Of a DNA stretch of 34,442 bases, positions 1 to 9,279 are shown piece by piece (positions within the stretch are counted from its first letter, which is position 1; every line of letters starts with the position of its first letter). This DNA comes from Candidatus Kapaibacterium sp. (GTDB lineage: Bacteria > Bacteroidota > Ignavibacteria > Palsa-1295). A model generated the notes under the pieces. It had not been told where the DNA came from. It saw only the letters and a list, made by a program, of their open reading frames with translations, and made no database searches. Location: the NCBI GenBank assembly GCA_017882165.1, contig JADGPZ010000015.1:1-34442 (forward strand), written 5' to 3'. The position numbers and the translations under genes are program-made.

Positions 1-1344
1 TTTGGCAACGTATAATCCTCCGCGAACTTCGTCCTTCCTGAGCAGTGGCACGGCGACCATCGAGTGGAGTGCCTTGTTCCCTAAGGCTTGCTCGGGACTT
101 GGGAAAAGATACTGCTGGGTGCTAATGCGGCGTTGGAGGATAATCGGCCGGCGCGTACGGTCGAGCTCCGCACGCGGCGAGTCGATCTGCCGCCCGGCAT
201 CGGGAAATCCTTCCGCTTCCTCCATGATGCGCTCGGCCGCGCGCTCACCAATACCAACGTAGCAACGGACCGGCTCTTCACGGTCATCCGCCGAATGGAG
301 TTCGAGCCAGGCACAATCCGATTCTGTCGCTTCACAAGCCAGCGACGTGATCTGCTCGGCAAGCTTTGGAAGATCGAGCAGCAGTTCACTCGAAAGAATG
401 TCCGATGAAAACCGGGTCAGCTTCGCGAGCGATTGCACTTCGGCAGACTTACGCTCGACGAGCTCCGTTGAGGAGAGAGAAAAAAGCGTACTGAAAAAGA
501 CCATCGCGAAGTAAATCGCGAGCGTGCCGAACGTCGCGACTGCGACCATCTGCCAAAAGAGAGCATATCGCTCGAAGAGCATGTCTGCGGGGATCTTGTC
601 ACCGCCGAATGCAACGAGAGCAGCCGTGGCCAATATCGCGTCCAGCGCGGAGAACGCAAGGAGCTTCCGCTTACCAATCCGCGAAGCATGTGGAAGCCAT
701 GCGAGCCGGTAGCCGAGCAAGAGCGCGGCAAGTGCAGTCGCAAGTACGAGGACCGTATAGATGGTCAACGAGATGGCGCCACTCGGAACGACGTTTTCGG
801 CTCGCCACAGGGCAAAGAGCGCAAGCACACCAACGATTGCAGCCCAACCGACAAACCGTCGCCTCGCAAATCGTGGGGACTGCCGCACCAAATTTATCTG
901 CCAAAAACTGATGAGCACGAGGACCAGCATCATCAGCCAGGCTGCACCGAGAATATCAATCGAGATAACCGTGGGGAACGTCGTCGGTTCGATTGCGAAC
1001 GGCTCGGGCACCGCGAAGCGGCGATACGACAAGGTGAACAGAGCCGGAGCAAGAGACACAAGCACGGATGCTCCGAGGATCAAGGCGAATCTTTGCACGA
1101 GCCGCACGGGCCAATCAGCGGCCAATCGGGCCTCATCGGGGCGGCTGACGGAAGATGTTCGGAAGAATAGAATCTCGAGGGCACGCGCCAACCAGAGCAT
1201 GGCCACTCCCTGCAGCCCCGCCCGTACCAGCTCGAATACGGCACCCTGGATCGCCGTGTACGAATGTGCGACGAGATCGAGCACGAGCTGCGCGCCTAAA
1301 ATCAGCGCGCCAAGTACGATGTAGAATACTGCCCGTGTTCGCAT
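1..1344 (-). CDS. Multi-TM (about 7TM) membrane protein with C-terminal GAF-like domain; truncated by left window edge
   Basis: Manual reverse-strand reading from ATG at 1344 is open for 448 codons to the edge: MRTRAVFYIVLGALILGAQLVLDLVAHSYTAIQG...FWQMVAVATFGTLAIYFAMVFFSTLFSLSSTELVERKSAEVQSLAKLTRFSSDILSSELLLDLPKLAEQITSLACEATESDCAWLELHSADD...ALHSMVAVPLLRKDEVRGGLYVAK. Hydrophobic N-terminal helices followed by a GAF-type segment. Not in the ORF track, presumably because no stop lies inside the window. Confidence 0.8.
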   Translation of the reverse strand, partial: MRTRAVFYIVLGALILGAQLVLDLVAHSYTAIQGAVFELVRAGLQGVAMLWLARALEILFFRTSSVSRPDEARLAADWPVRLVQRFALILGASVLVSLAPALFTLSYRRFAVPEPFAIEPTTFPTVISIDILGAAWLMMLVLVLISFWQINLVRQSPRFARRRFVGWAAIVGVLALFALWRAENVVPSGAISLTIYTVLVLATALAALLLGYRLAWLPHASRIGKRKLLAFSALDAILATAALVAFGGDKIPADMLFERYALFWQMVAVATFGTLAIYFAMVFFSTLFSLSSTELVERKSAEVQSLAKLTRFSSDILSSELLLDLPKLAEQITSLACEATESDCAWLELHSADDREEPVRCYVGIGERAAERIMEEAEGFPDAGRQIDSPRAELDRTRRPIILQRRISTQQYLFPSPEQALGNKALHSMVAVPLLRKDEVRGGLYVAK

Positions 1345-1400
1345 CCGGGCACGCAAACTTTAGTTTGTGGGTGAAAAGTCCCGCTCTCTCACAAACCATC

Positions 1401-1437
1401 AATCGGACCGATCCGACTTATAGGACTTATAGGAATT
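1401..1437. repeat. Short intergenic tandem repeat (gacttatag x2)
   Basis: gacttatag at 1415-1423 and 1424-1432, preceded by degenerate aatcggaccgatcc. Confidence 0.5.
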
Positions 1438-1452
1438 GCGAGATCGTTTCGG

Positions 1453-1800
1453 ATGCTCATGAAGCTTAGCGATCTTTCCCAGCTTTCAGGCTTGCTTACG
1501 CCTGAGCAAACTGCCGCACTCGAAAAAGAGCGCAGTTTGCGCGCGTCTCGGCGGAAGATTGGCGAGGGGCAGGAAGTCCGGGTCTTTATCGACCGCAAAG
1601 CGCGGCGTGGCAAAAGTGTCACCGTCATTTCGGGATTGCATCTTTCGAGCGAAATGCGCGACAAGCTTGGGAAAGACCTCAAACAACTCGTGAGTGCTGG
1701 CGGGACCGTCTATCAGGATACGATCGAGTTGCAGGGCGATCACACCGTGCGTGTCACCGAGTACCTCAAGGAACAGTCCTTTCGCGTCAAGAATAAATAG
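1453..1800 (+). CDS. SUI1/eIF1-like translation initiation factor (YciH family); start may be 1459
   Basis: VRVFIDRKARRGKSVTVISGLHLSSEMRDKLGKDLKQLVSAGGTVYQDTIELQGDH matches the SUI1 pattern (RRGK-VT-I-GL ... LK...GGT...IE-QGDH). Confidence 0.85.
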   Translation: MLMKLSDLSQLSGLLTPEQTAALEKERSLRASRRKIGEGQEVRVFIDRKARRGKSVTVISGLHLSSEMRDKLGKDLKQLVSAGGTVYQDTIELQGDHTVRVTEYLKEQSFRVKNK

Positions 1801-1803
1801 CCC

Positions 1804-2574
1804 ATGTTTCGCAATCTCCCGCCCGTCTCACGCTGGCTAATCATCGGACTTATCGCGTCGGCTGTTTTATCGCTGGTCGCACCGTCGCTCGTGCTCGCAG
1901 CATTACCACTCTATCCGGAAGCCGTGCTGCGCGGATTTCAAGCGTGGCGGATCCTTACCTACCCATTCTTCTTCATGGCTTCCGGCCACGCGCTCCTTTC
2001 CAGTCTGCTCAATGTCGCCTGGACCTGTATGCTCATTGCCTTCTTCGGCGGAGAGTTGGAAGAGATCATCCACTCCGACCGCTTTGGGAAAGCTCTCGGT
2101 ATAACGGTCCTTGGGGCGGGCGCGATCTTCATGCTGCTCGATTACCAAGGAGTGCTTGCCGGTCCGGGGATTATCACGATGTTCGTGCTCGGCGGGTTTG
2201 CGTATATGTGGCCCAAGCGCGAAATCTCCATCTTTGGGATATTCTGGGTGAAGGCGTGGATCATCGCGCTCGTGATCTTCATAATCTCCGTCATCCCAAT
2301 GTCCGGCTTTGCACTCGATACAAGCGCAACGAATCTATTCGCTCCGCTTGCCGGCGCGTTCGGCGCGATGGGATATCTCCACATCACCTACCGGCAGTAT
2401 GGCTTTGGTCGCGCGTTGCTCACTAAGTTCGAGCGGCGCAAGACGTCACCGGGCACGGAGGAGACTTCCGTCGAACGCCGCATCGATGGCATCCTGGACA
2501 AGATCAGCCGCTCGGGGATGGATAGCCTTTCGCGCGAGGAGCGTGACTTTCTCCTAAAACACAGCAGCAGTTAG
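1804..2574 (+). CDS. Rhomboid-like integral membrane protein, probably catalytically inactive
   Basis: Six-TM rhomboid-like organisation with RILTYPFFF...HALLSSLLNVAWTCMLIAFFGGELE, C-terminal ILDKISRSGMDSLSREERDFLL tail typical of bacterial rhomboid-family proteins; canonical GxSG serine and HxxGxxxG histidine not evident. Confidence 0.7.
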   Translation: MFRNLPPVSRWLIIGLIASAVLSLVAPSLVLAALPLYPEAVLRGFQAWRILTYPFFFMASGHALLSSLLNVAWTCMLIAFFGGELEEIIHSDRFGKALGITVLGAGAIFMLLDYQGVLAGPGIITMFVLGGFAYMWPKREISIFGIFWVKAWIIALVIFIISVIPMSGFALDTSATNLFAPLAGAFGAMGYLHITYRQYGFGRALLTKFERRKTSPGTEETSVERRIDGILDKISRSGMDSLSREERDFLLKHSSS

Positions 2575-2719
2575 GCTCAACGGGAGGTCAACTTTGTTCG
2601 CGCAATTTGAAAATGCACTCCCCAGACTAAGGTTATTACGCAATTACAATCTGGCAACGACCCTTGAATTACCGTTGTTCCACGCCACTCATCCAATTAT
2701 CTAACTTTTTCAGCCTCCT

Positions 2720-3892
2720 ATGCTGGTCGATTATTACGATATTGATTCGTTGCTCACCGAAGAGCAGCGCATGATCCGCGACACCGTCCGTCAGTTCGTC
2801 GAGTCTGAAGTGCTGCCCATTATCGAGGAGCACAGTCAGGCGATGACGTTCCCGCGTGAGCTGGTCGCGAAGATCGGCGCGCTCGGACTGCTTGGCCCGA
2901 CGCTTCCCGAGAAATACGGCTGCGCCGGTCTGGACAGTATCGCATACGGACTCATCATGCAGGAGCTGGAGCGCGGCGATTCCGGGGTCCGCTCCTTCGC
3001 GAGCGTCCAAAGCTCGCTTGTCATGTATCCAATCTTCACGTATGGCACTGAAGAGCAGCGGATGAAATGGCTGCCACGGCTTGCGACGGGCGATGCCATC
3101 GGCTGCTTCGGCCTGACCGAACCCGACTACGGCTCGAATCCTGGCGGGATGGTAACAAATGCCAAAAAAGTCAGCGGTGGCTACCTACTCAATGGCGCTA
3201 AGATGTGGATCACCAACGGCACGATCGCCGACGTGGCCGTCGTCTGGGCCAAGCTCGATGGCGATGATACCAAGTCCATTCGCGGCTTCCTGGTCGAGCG
3301 CGGCATGAAGGGCTTCTCTGCGCCGGAGATGAAAGGCAAATACTCCCTTCGCGCCAGTGTGACAAGCGAGCTGGTTTTTCAGGATGTCGAATTGCCAGAG
3401 GAGAATCTTCTACCCGGTGCATTGGGTATCAAAGGCCCGCTAAGCTGCCTGACTCAGGCACGCTACGGCATCGCATGGGGTGCCGTCGGCGCAGCGATGG
3501 CGTGCTATGAAAGCTCCGTCGAGTACGCCAAAAGCCGCATCCAGTTTGGCCGGCCGATCGGCGGATTTCAACTCACACAGCTCAAGCTCGCTGAGATGCT
3601 GACCGAGATCACGAAGGCGCAACTCCTCGTCTGGCGCCTGGGCGTGCTCAAAAACGAAGGCACCATGCGGCCGCAGCAGGTCTCCCTCGCCAAGCGTAAC
3701 AATGTCGCGATGGCACTCGATATTGCCCGCTCGGCGCGCGATCTCCATGGCGCGAACGGCATCCTCGGCGAGTACCCGATCATGCGACACATGATGAACC
3801 TCGAATCGGTCAAGACCTACGAGGGCACGCACGACATTCACACGCTCGTACTGGGCGAAGATATCACCGGCTTGGCTGCCTACAATGGGTAG
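2720..3892 (+). CDS. gcdH: Acyl-CoA dehydrogenase, glutaryl-CoA dehydrogenase-like
   Basis: 390 aa; CFGLTEPDYGSNPGGM, KMWITNG, YGIAWGAVGAAMACYESSVEYAKSRIQFGRPIGGFQLTQLKLAEM, YEGTHDIHTLVLGEDITGLAAY. Confidence 0.85.
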   Translation: MLVDYYDIDSLLTEEQRMIRDTVRQFVESEVLPIIEEHSQAMTFPRELVAKIGALGLLGPTLPEKYGCAGLDSIAYGLIMQELERGDSGVRSFASVQSSLVMYPIFTYGTEEQRMKWLPRLATGDAIGCFGLTEPDYGSNPGGMVTNAKKVSGGYLLNGAKMWITNGTIADVAVVWAKLDGDDTKSIRGFLVERGMKGFSAPEMKGKYSLRASVTSELVFQDVELPEENLLPGALGIKGPLSCLTQARYGIAWGAVGAAMACYESSVEYAKSRIQFGRPIGGFQLTQLKLAEMLTEITKAQLLVWRLGVLKNEGTMRPQQVSLAKRNNVAMALDIARSARDLHGANGILGEYPIMRHMMNLESVKTYEGTHDIHTLVLGEDITGLAAYNG

Positions 3893-3944
3893 CGAACCCT
3901 CATGCATCTTGTTTCAATGAACTCGGTCTGGCGAGGAGCAGACG

Positions 3945-4169
3945 CTACGTTCCGACATCGGGCACAAAGATCACGACAATCGGCTCTTGCAGGTGCGCCA
4001 TGACATGCTCCTTTGCATACGGCGGCGGAGTGGCAGATGGAAGAATGTCCGGCAAAACCGCGATCGCCTCCATCGCCGAGGTGTCGTCTGCGGCGTCATC
4101 CCAATCCTCAAGGATGCTGGCCAATGTTATATATCGCTCTCCGTCTCTCATCTCACCGTTCTTAGTCAT
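3945..4169 (-). CDS. Small acidic protein overlapping the 3' end of the sigma factor gene; function unknown
   Basis: 74 aa MTKNGEMRDGERYITLASILEDWDDAADDTSAMEAIAVLPDILPSATPPPYAKEHVMAHLQEPIVVIFVPDVGT; ATGACTAA overlap (8 bp) with the sigma factor stop suggests translational coupling. Confidence 0.55.
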   Translation of the reverse strand: MTKNGEMRDGERYITLASILEDWDDAADDTSAMEAIAVLPDILPSATPPPYAKEHVMAHLQEPIVVIFVPDVGT

Positions 4170-5004
4170 GTCCGTACGGGATGATGGTTATCTGACTTCT
4201 TCGCAGAGGCACCGCCGGCAGACGCTCAAGCACGACTGGCTGCATTTTCGCCAGCGCGTTCGGCTCCTCGAATCTGGGCACCAGAACCTTTGCAAGCTTG
4301 CGGATTGCACTATAGATCGCTTTGCTGACAGCTCCGTCTGTTACTCCTAACCGCACTGCAATTTCGGCATGAGTCAACCCGCCAAAATAGGCGAGGTCGA
4401 TTGCCGTGCGCTGGACATCACTCAATGTCAGGAGTGCCTCGCGCATGTGTTGGCGAGCCTCTTTCGAGTTCAGATTGGTCTCGGGCGTCCGATCGTCGCG
4501 CAAGAGATCGTCCAGGGTTGGCTGATCCTCCGGCAATGGCTCGAAGCGATCTGTTCGGCGACGCCGCGAACGAATCGCATCGATCGCACAATTCCGCGCA
4601 AAATGATAGATCGCAGCTCGAGCATGGGTATTTTCACGATAGAGCAGCGGCGCCTTCTCCCATAGCAAAATGAACGTATCCTGCAAGAGATCGAGCGCGT
4701 CCTCCTCGACCCGCACATAATGCAGCATCATCGCATAGAGGCGTGGAGCATACCGGTCGTAGAGTTCACTGAAGGCAACTTCAGATCGCTCCAGCGCGAC
4801 TTGCTCGAAGAGCGCCAGGTCGACTGCATCGGCTCGTCGCTGCCGTGTCTCGGCAGCTTCCAGCGCCTTCTGCTTTCGATCAACTAAATCAACAGTCGCT
4901 GTGGCCCGGACCGCCGGTCCATGACCCAAAGCATCACCAATGACCGACGGAAGGTCGGCCTTTACAAGCTCACCGGAACCGCCGGCGATCGGATGGCTAC
5001 TCAC
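4162..5004 (-). CDS. ECF-type RNA polymerase sigma factor (sigma-70 family) with N- and C-terminal extensions
   Basis: Region 2 (AFSELYDRYAPRLYAMMLHYVRVEEDALDLLQDTFILLWEKAPLY...AIYHFARNCAIDAIRSRRRR) and region 4 (LLTLSDVQRTAIDLAYFGGLTHAEIAVRLGVTDGAVSKAIYSAIRKLAKVL). Confidence 0.9.
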   Translation of the reverse strand: MSSHPIAGGSGELVKADLPSVIGDALGHGPAVRATATVDLVDRKQKALEAAETRQRRADAVDLALFEQVALERSEVAFSELYDRYAPRLYAMMLHYVRVEEDALDLLQDTFILLWEKAPLLYRENTHARAAIYHFARNCAIDAIRSRRRRTDRFEPLPEDQPTLDDLLRDDRTPETNLNSKEARQHMREALLTLSDVQRTAIDLAYFGGLTHAEIAVRLGVTDGAVSKAIYSAIRKLAKVLVPRFEEPNALAKMQPVVLERLPAVPLRRSQITIIPYGHD

Positions 5005-5071
5005 TTACTCTCTTGCGAAGTGCTGAATTGCTTGGCAGAAACACATTAATCCTTCAGCACCGTAGCGCCTC

Positions 5072-5851
5072 TCATGTTCGGAGCGATCGGTAAAGCCCAA
5101 TCGTCGCACCTTGTGGATCAAGGATGACCGCGAACCGGCCAATGTCCATAACATCCATAGGGCCAACTAATAAGGTCGCACCAAGCGCTTTGGCTCGCTG
5201 CACTGCAACATCGCAATCGGCAACCCTGACGTATCCCATCCAGTTCGGTGACATCGGCGGCGCGCCTGGCGGATTCTTGATGCGCATCATGCCGGCGATT
5301 GTCCGGTCGCCATTCTTCCACTCGGTGTACTCCGGCGAGACTCCACCGATCCAACCCAGGAGCGCACGATAAAACTTGTTCGCAGCATCCATGTCATGCG
5401 CGCTCAACTCATACCAGCAGAATGCCCCCGGCTCATCCACGACAGAGGCACCAATGTGATGCTTCGCCTGCCAGAACATGAGCGCCGCACCCGCCACATC
5501 TTGTATTGTGCTCATCCGCCCTACATCCATGACATCAAATGGCGCTTGCACCACTTTCGCACCGAGCGACTCCGCCTTTTTCGTCATCTCATCGACGCTA
5601 TCCGCAGCGATGTAGTAATTCCAATGCGGCCTCACACCTCGGGCAAGCTGCTCTTTGTTCATGCCGTAGAGCGCGCACGCCGTTTTACCATTAAGCGATA
5701 GCATCGTATAGAATTCGTCCGGCCCCATGGGGGTGTCCGTGACTGTCCAGCCGAAGAGCGCGGTGTAAAACGCTTTCGAGGCAGCCGGATCGCTCGTGAC
5801 TAATTCGGCCCAGCAGAAATTTCCTTCAGGATATGTGGTGATTTCGGGCAT
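5072..5851 (-). CDS. VOC family (glyoxalase/bleomycin-resistance-like) protein with two VOC modules
   Basis: 259 aa with duplicated pattern FCWAELVTSDPAASKAFYTALFGW ... FCWYELSAHDMDAANKFYRALLGW and VMDVGRMSTIQDVAGAALMFWQ ... VMDIGRFAVILDPQGATIGLY. Confidence 0.88.
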   Translation of the reverse strand: MPEITTYPEGNFCWAELVTSDPAASKAFYTALFGWTVTDTPMGPDEFYTMLSLNGKTACALYGMNKEQLARGVRPHWNYYIAADSVDEMTKKAESLGAKVVQAPFDVMDVGRMSTIQDVAGAALMFWQAKHHIGASVVDEPGAFCWYELSAHDMDAANKFYRALLGWIGGVSPEYTEWKNGDRTIAGMMRIKNPPGAPPMSPNWMGYVRVADCDVAVQRAKALGATLLVGPMDVMDIGRFAVILDPQGATIGLYRSLRT

Positions 5852-5880
5852 TGTTCAATTGAAAGCTAAATGGTGACCTA

Positions 5881-5909
5881 CAAAAATACGACAACCGATG
5901 ACTCGCCAA
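5881..5909 (-). promoter_or_regulatory. Putative Bacteroidota-type promoter of the VOC gene
   Basis: Minus strand TTGG-N17-TATTTTTG (TAnnTTTG-like -7 box at 5881-5888), about 30 bp upstream of the ATG. Confidence 0.45.
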
Positions 5910-6000
5910 TTCCTATTCCGGAATGCTTGAGCCATTCTGATTGCAAGAATATTCGCGCCTATTTTGAAATTTGAATTGAAAATTCATAATAGACTCAACA

Positions 6001-6015
6001 GAGCTTGTCGAAGGG
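6001..6015. repeat. Short fragment resembling a widely dispersed bacterial intergenic repeat (CCCTTCGACAAGCTC)
   Basis: gagcttgtcgaaggg in an intergenic region; recognised by recall only. Confidence 0.35.
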
Positions 6016-6183
6016 TTCTTTCTTTCCGCCAGTCCCAAGTAGTGCATCTGTTCTCACAGAATGCAGCCCAGTTCACCGAATCGGAATCGAAGCGAGGGCA
6101 TCCCTTCCATAATACTATAACGCGTACGGAGTTTCCGGCCGTTCCCGTCACATCATAAATTTATATACTTATGCGAAATTTAA

Positions 6184-6226
6184 TAAATAATTCATAATGC
6201 ATCATTCCTAATTCATCATTACGAAG
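6184..6226. repeat. AT-rich degenerate repeat (aattcataatgcatcattcctaattcatcatta)
   Basis: Repeated aattcat / catcatt units between the VOC gene and the secreted protein gene. Confidence 0.45.
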
Positions 6227-6309
6227 AGACCCCCTTCCATCTATTACAACGTTGTTCGACCCTCCCGGCATCGCAACTTTTCGATGAATTCTGAAAAATT
6301 GTGGTGCCA

Positions 6310-6405
6310 GGGCTTCCTGCCCCCCCACACCCGCCGCTCAGCCCGCGTGTGGTTTTGGTTGCACGCGAACCCGCCCGCCACCCGCCGGGGGAGGGTCTCG
6401 GCGGG
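6310..6405. other. GC-rich intergenic segment with three successive hairpins
   Basis: GGGC-TTCCT-GCCC (6310-6322), CGCGTG-N12-CACGCG (6344-6367), CCCGCCG-N11-CGGCGGG (6381-6405), with AT-rich DNA on the upstream side. Confidence 0.5.
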
Positions 6406-6466
6406 GCCGCTCCCAATTTGTTCATGAACACATGCCGCAACTGGCCCGGAATCGGCGATTTGAAAA

Positions 6467-6474
6467 TAGTTTTG
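6467..6474 (+). promoter_or_regulatory. Putative TAnnTTTG -7 box upstream of the 6520 gene
   Basis: TAGTTTTG about 45 bp before the ATG; -33 box weak. Confidence 0.35.
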
Positions 6475-6519
6475 TAACCAGAGGGGATCTCGAGCGTTTT
6501 AAACGTAGGAGTAATAGTC

Positions 6520-9267
6520 ATGAAGCATTTGAAGACCTCAGTCCTGATCGCTGGTATTTTGTCCATTTTGGTTTTTTCCGCTCGCCCGGGTTTCGCGCAA
6601 GGCGGATTTACGACCACGGTTCAGCAATTCCGTGGGATCGGTGGAACGGCACTCGCCGAGCAGGCGCTCGGGCAGGATTTCTGGTTCGCGCCGATTGAGT
6701 CGTATGGTAACGATACAACCAGCGGGTCATACTATCTCCTCTACGTTACTTCACCGGATACCGGGTTTGTGAACGTTCAACTCGGTTCGAGTGGTGCGTC
6801 GTATGGCTTCAGAGTCCTGCCACTTCGTGACACAACGGTCCTCATTCCACTCAGCTGGATCGTCCGTTCGAGCGGGAAAGTTGAAAACAAAGGAATCCAC
6901 GTCTGGTCGAACGTCCCGCTGACATGCCATGTCATGTCTCACAATCCCTACACATCCGATGGAACGTACATCATTCCAACCATGAGCTGGGGGACCGAGT
7001 ATGTCGTGGCAGGGTATAGTGCTCTCTTTGAGAGCTCTGGAAGTTATGTGTACGACATCCCATCTGAATTTTCAATCGTCGCGAGCCATGACAACACGTA
7101 CGTGACGATCACTCCATCGACCGATTTTCGAGTGGAGTCTACAAACAGCGCATGCTGCAGTTGCTTGTTTGCCTCCATAGGGATACCATTTACAATCATC
7201 TTGAATCGAGGCGATGCGGTTCAATTCAAAACGACATGTACGCAAGATTGCGACAACACCGATGTCACAGGTACGGTTATCACTTCGAATTATTCCGTCG
7301 GTGTGATCGGCGGTTCGCAGTGCCCCAACATCCCATGCGATTTCCCCTACTGCGATCACGTCTGCCACATGCTGCCCCCGATTTCATCATGGGGCAAAAC
7401 GTATTACAGCGTACCATTCTATCAGCCGGTCGGCATGCCACAATCGCACAATGCAAGTACGTTCCTCGTCATTGCGACCAAGCCCGGACAGATTATCCGG
7501 CGTTATGATAGCGATCGTCAGCAAGACGAGGTCCATTTTTTGGCATCGGGCAAGTACGACTATTATTGGCGGAACGACATCAATCAGGCAAGCAGGTGGA
7601 CTTCCGATACCGCCTTCCTGCTCGTGCAATACATGAACAGCAGTACTTATCCTGATAACGCCCCAGGCTCGGGCGATCCGTCCGAAGTCGTACTGCCACC
7701 CATCGAGCAATTCACCAAGAGCGTCCTCTTCCAGACGGCAACAGCAACCGGCAAACAGACGCCATTCGCGAATTATGTGAATATCGTTGCAAAAGTGGGC
7801 GATAAGAATGTGATGCTCGATGGCGCTCATCTCACATCACCGAGTATCGTCCTTGATGGTAATTATGTTGGTTATCGAGCAGCAAAGGTCGCAGCCGGTG
7901 CGCACACCGTGACGTCCGATTGGGGTGTAGGAGTCTACTGCTATGGGTACGGCTATGATGAGTCATACTCGTGGGCAGGCTCCATTGGAAATGCTTCTAA
8001 ACTGAGTGCTATTCAGGATTCCATTCCGCCAATCGCAGTTGTCGGTGCGAGCGCATGTCAGTCAATCCATGTAACGGTGAGCGATACCGGAAAGACCGCA
8101 TCCAAACTGACACGACCAACCGTTGACACCGCTCTAAACATCACGTGTACGATCGACCCACTTTGGGTAGCAGGCGATAGCGTGCTATACTATGATGCGA
8201 TCGTCATTGATCCTTCAAAAAGCGCATTGCTTCGAATTAGCGTCTATGATCTGGCCGGCAACTGGACAACGATACGAACAACCTACACACCGACATCAGC
8301 AGGACGGATCGGACCGTTTCGCCAGTCCTTCCGCTCGGGGGATACCTCAACATGCACTTACAGCTACGATACGATCCTCAATACTGGCGTTGGATCGTTC
8401 TCGTTTACGGGATTGAAACTTGCACGAGGCAATCAAGGCTTTTCGATCGACAGCGCAGTAACGACTCCACTCGCGCAAGGCGAGTCGCGACTCATCAAGC
8501 TCTGTTACCGCCCGTTCACGTCCCAACAAATGACCGATACGCTGGAATTGACTTCGGCGTGTGGGCCGATGCTCTCCATTCTTTACGGCTCCATCATTAT
8601 CGGCGGTGGGGATACCGGGCATGGGGGGTTGACTGATTTCATTATCACGGATCACGATTTCGGCACAACGATGCTCGGCGATACCGTCTTCGGTTCTGCC
8701 TTCATCATCAATCGATCGACGTTCGACCCGATCCAAATCGATTCGATCTGGTTAGACAATCCGTGGAATTTTCAGATTCAACCAAACCAGACTGGGCACG
8801 TCGCGCCACCGAAATTTTCGATCCCACTCAACGGCACTGACACCGTGCAATTCCAATTCCAGACGCAACGCCTCTCCGGCACCGGACCGTACGAAGTGAA
8901 ATGGCACGCGCTTAGCCGCGCAATTATTGGGCTGGGTGAGAAAGGAATTCGAACTGGCAAACTCACAGCGTTCGTGACTGCACCGCCAGCAAGCGTCGCG
9001 CGAACAGCGCCGACCCCGATGGCGCTTACGGTTTCGCCGAATCCAGCGCAGAATGAGATCGAGCTGCTTATTTCCGGAGCCATCGACCCTGCGCTGCAAG
9101 TCCTTCTGCTCGATGTTTTAGGTCGCACGGTATCCCTCCCACCGGCCCCTCTCGCGGCGGAAGGGGTCGTGCAGCTGGATGTCTCTGGCGTGAGCGATGG
9201 CGTCTATTACCTGAGAGTATCCGCGAAGGACGGCCACGCGATGCGGCGAATCGTGATCCAGCGATAA
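6520..9267 (+). CDS. Large secreted protein, IgGFc-binding-like N-terminal region, T9SS-like C-terminal sorting domain
   Basis: Signal peptide MKHLKTSVLIAGILSILVFSARPGFAQ; SEFSIVASHDNTYVTITPSTD; C-terminus VSPNPAQNEIELLISGAIDPALQVLLLDVLGRTV...GVYYLRVSAKDGHAMRRIVIQR. Confidence 0.82.
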   Translation: MKHLKTSVLIAGILSILVFSARPGFAQGGFTTTVQQFRGIGGTALAEQALGQDFWFAPIESYGNDTTSGSYYLLYVTSPDTGFVNVQLGSSGASYGFRVLPLRDTTVLIPLSWIVRSSGKVENKGIHVWSNVPLTCHVMSHNPYTSDGTYIIPTMSWGTEYVVAGYSALFESSGSYVYDIPSEFSIVASHDNTYVTITPSTDFRVESTNSACCSCLFASIGIPFTIILNRGDAVQFKTTCTQDCDNTDVTGTVITSNYSVGVIGGSQCPNIPCDFPYCDHVCHMLPPISSWGKTYYSVPFYQPVGMPQSHNASTFLVIATKPGQIIRRYDSDRQQDEVHFLASGKYDYYWRNDINQASRWTSDTAFLLVQYMNSSTYPDNAPGSGDPSEVVLPPIEQFTKSVLFQTATATGKQTPFANYVNIVAKVGDKNVMLDGAHLTSPSIVLDGNYVGYRAAKVAAGAHTVTSDWGVGVYCYGYGYDESYSWAGSIGNASKLSAIQDSIPPIAVVGASACQSIHVTVSDTGKTASKLTRPTVDTALNITCTIDPLWVAGDSVLYYDAIVIDPSKSALLRISVYDLAGNWTTIRTTYTPTSAGRIGPFRQSFRSGDTSTCTYSYDTILNTGVGSFSFTGLKLARGNQGFSIDSAVTTPLAQGESRLIKLCYRPFTSQQMTDTLELTSACGPMLSILYGSIIIGGGDTGHGGLTDFIITDHDFGTTMLGDTVFGSAFIINRSTFDPIQIDSIWLDNPWNFQIQPNQTGHVAPPKFSIPLNGTDTVQFQFQTQRLSGTGPYEVKWHALSRAIIGLGEKGIRTGKLTAFVTAPPASVARTAPTPMALTVSPNPAQNEIELLISGAIDPALQVLLLDVLGRTVSLPPAPLAAEGVVQLDVSGVSDGVYYLRVSAKDGHAMRRIVIQR

Positions 9268-9279
9268 ATACCGCTTCGG

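Noticed and set aside
2711-2722. CCTCCT (anti-Shine-Dalgarno-like) directly before the gcdH ATG
   Set aside because: Six-base match is likely chance; weak Shine-Dalgarno use is expected if this is a Bacteroidota-like genome.
3845-3870. atatcaccggcttggctg similar to part of the 38-bp repeat
   Set aside because: Short partial match inside gcdH encoding a plausible DITGLAAY ending; palindrome absent.
6219-6617. 132-aa minus-strand ORF across the GC-rich island
   Set aside because: Overlaps the start of the well supported 6520 gene and reads as Gly/Pro/Arg-rich translation of structured non-coding DNA.
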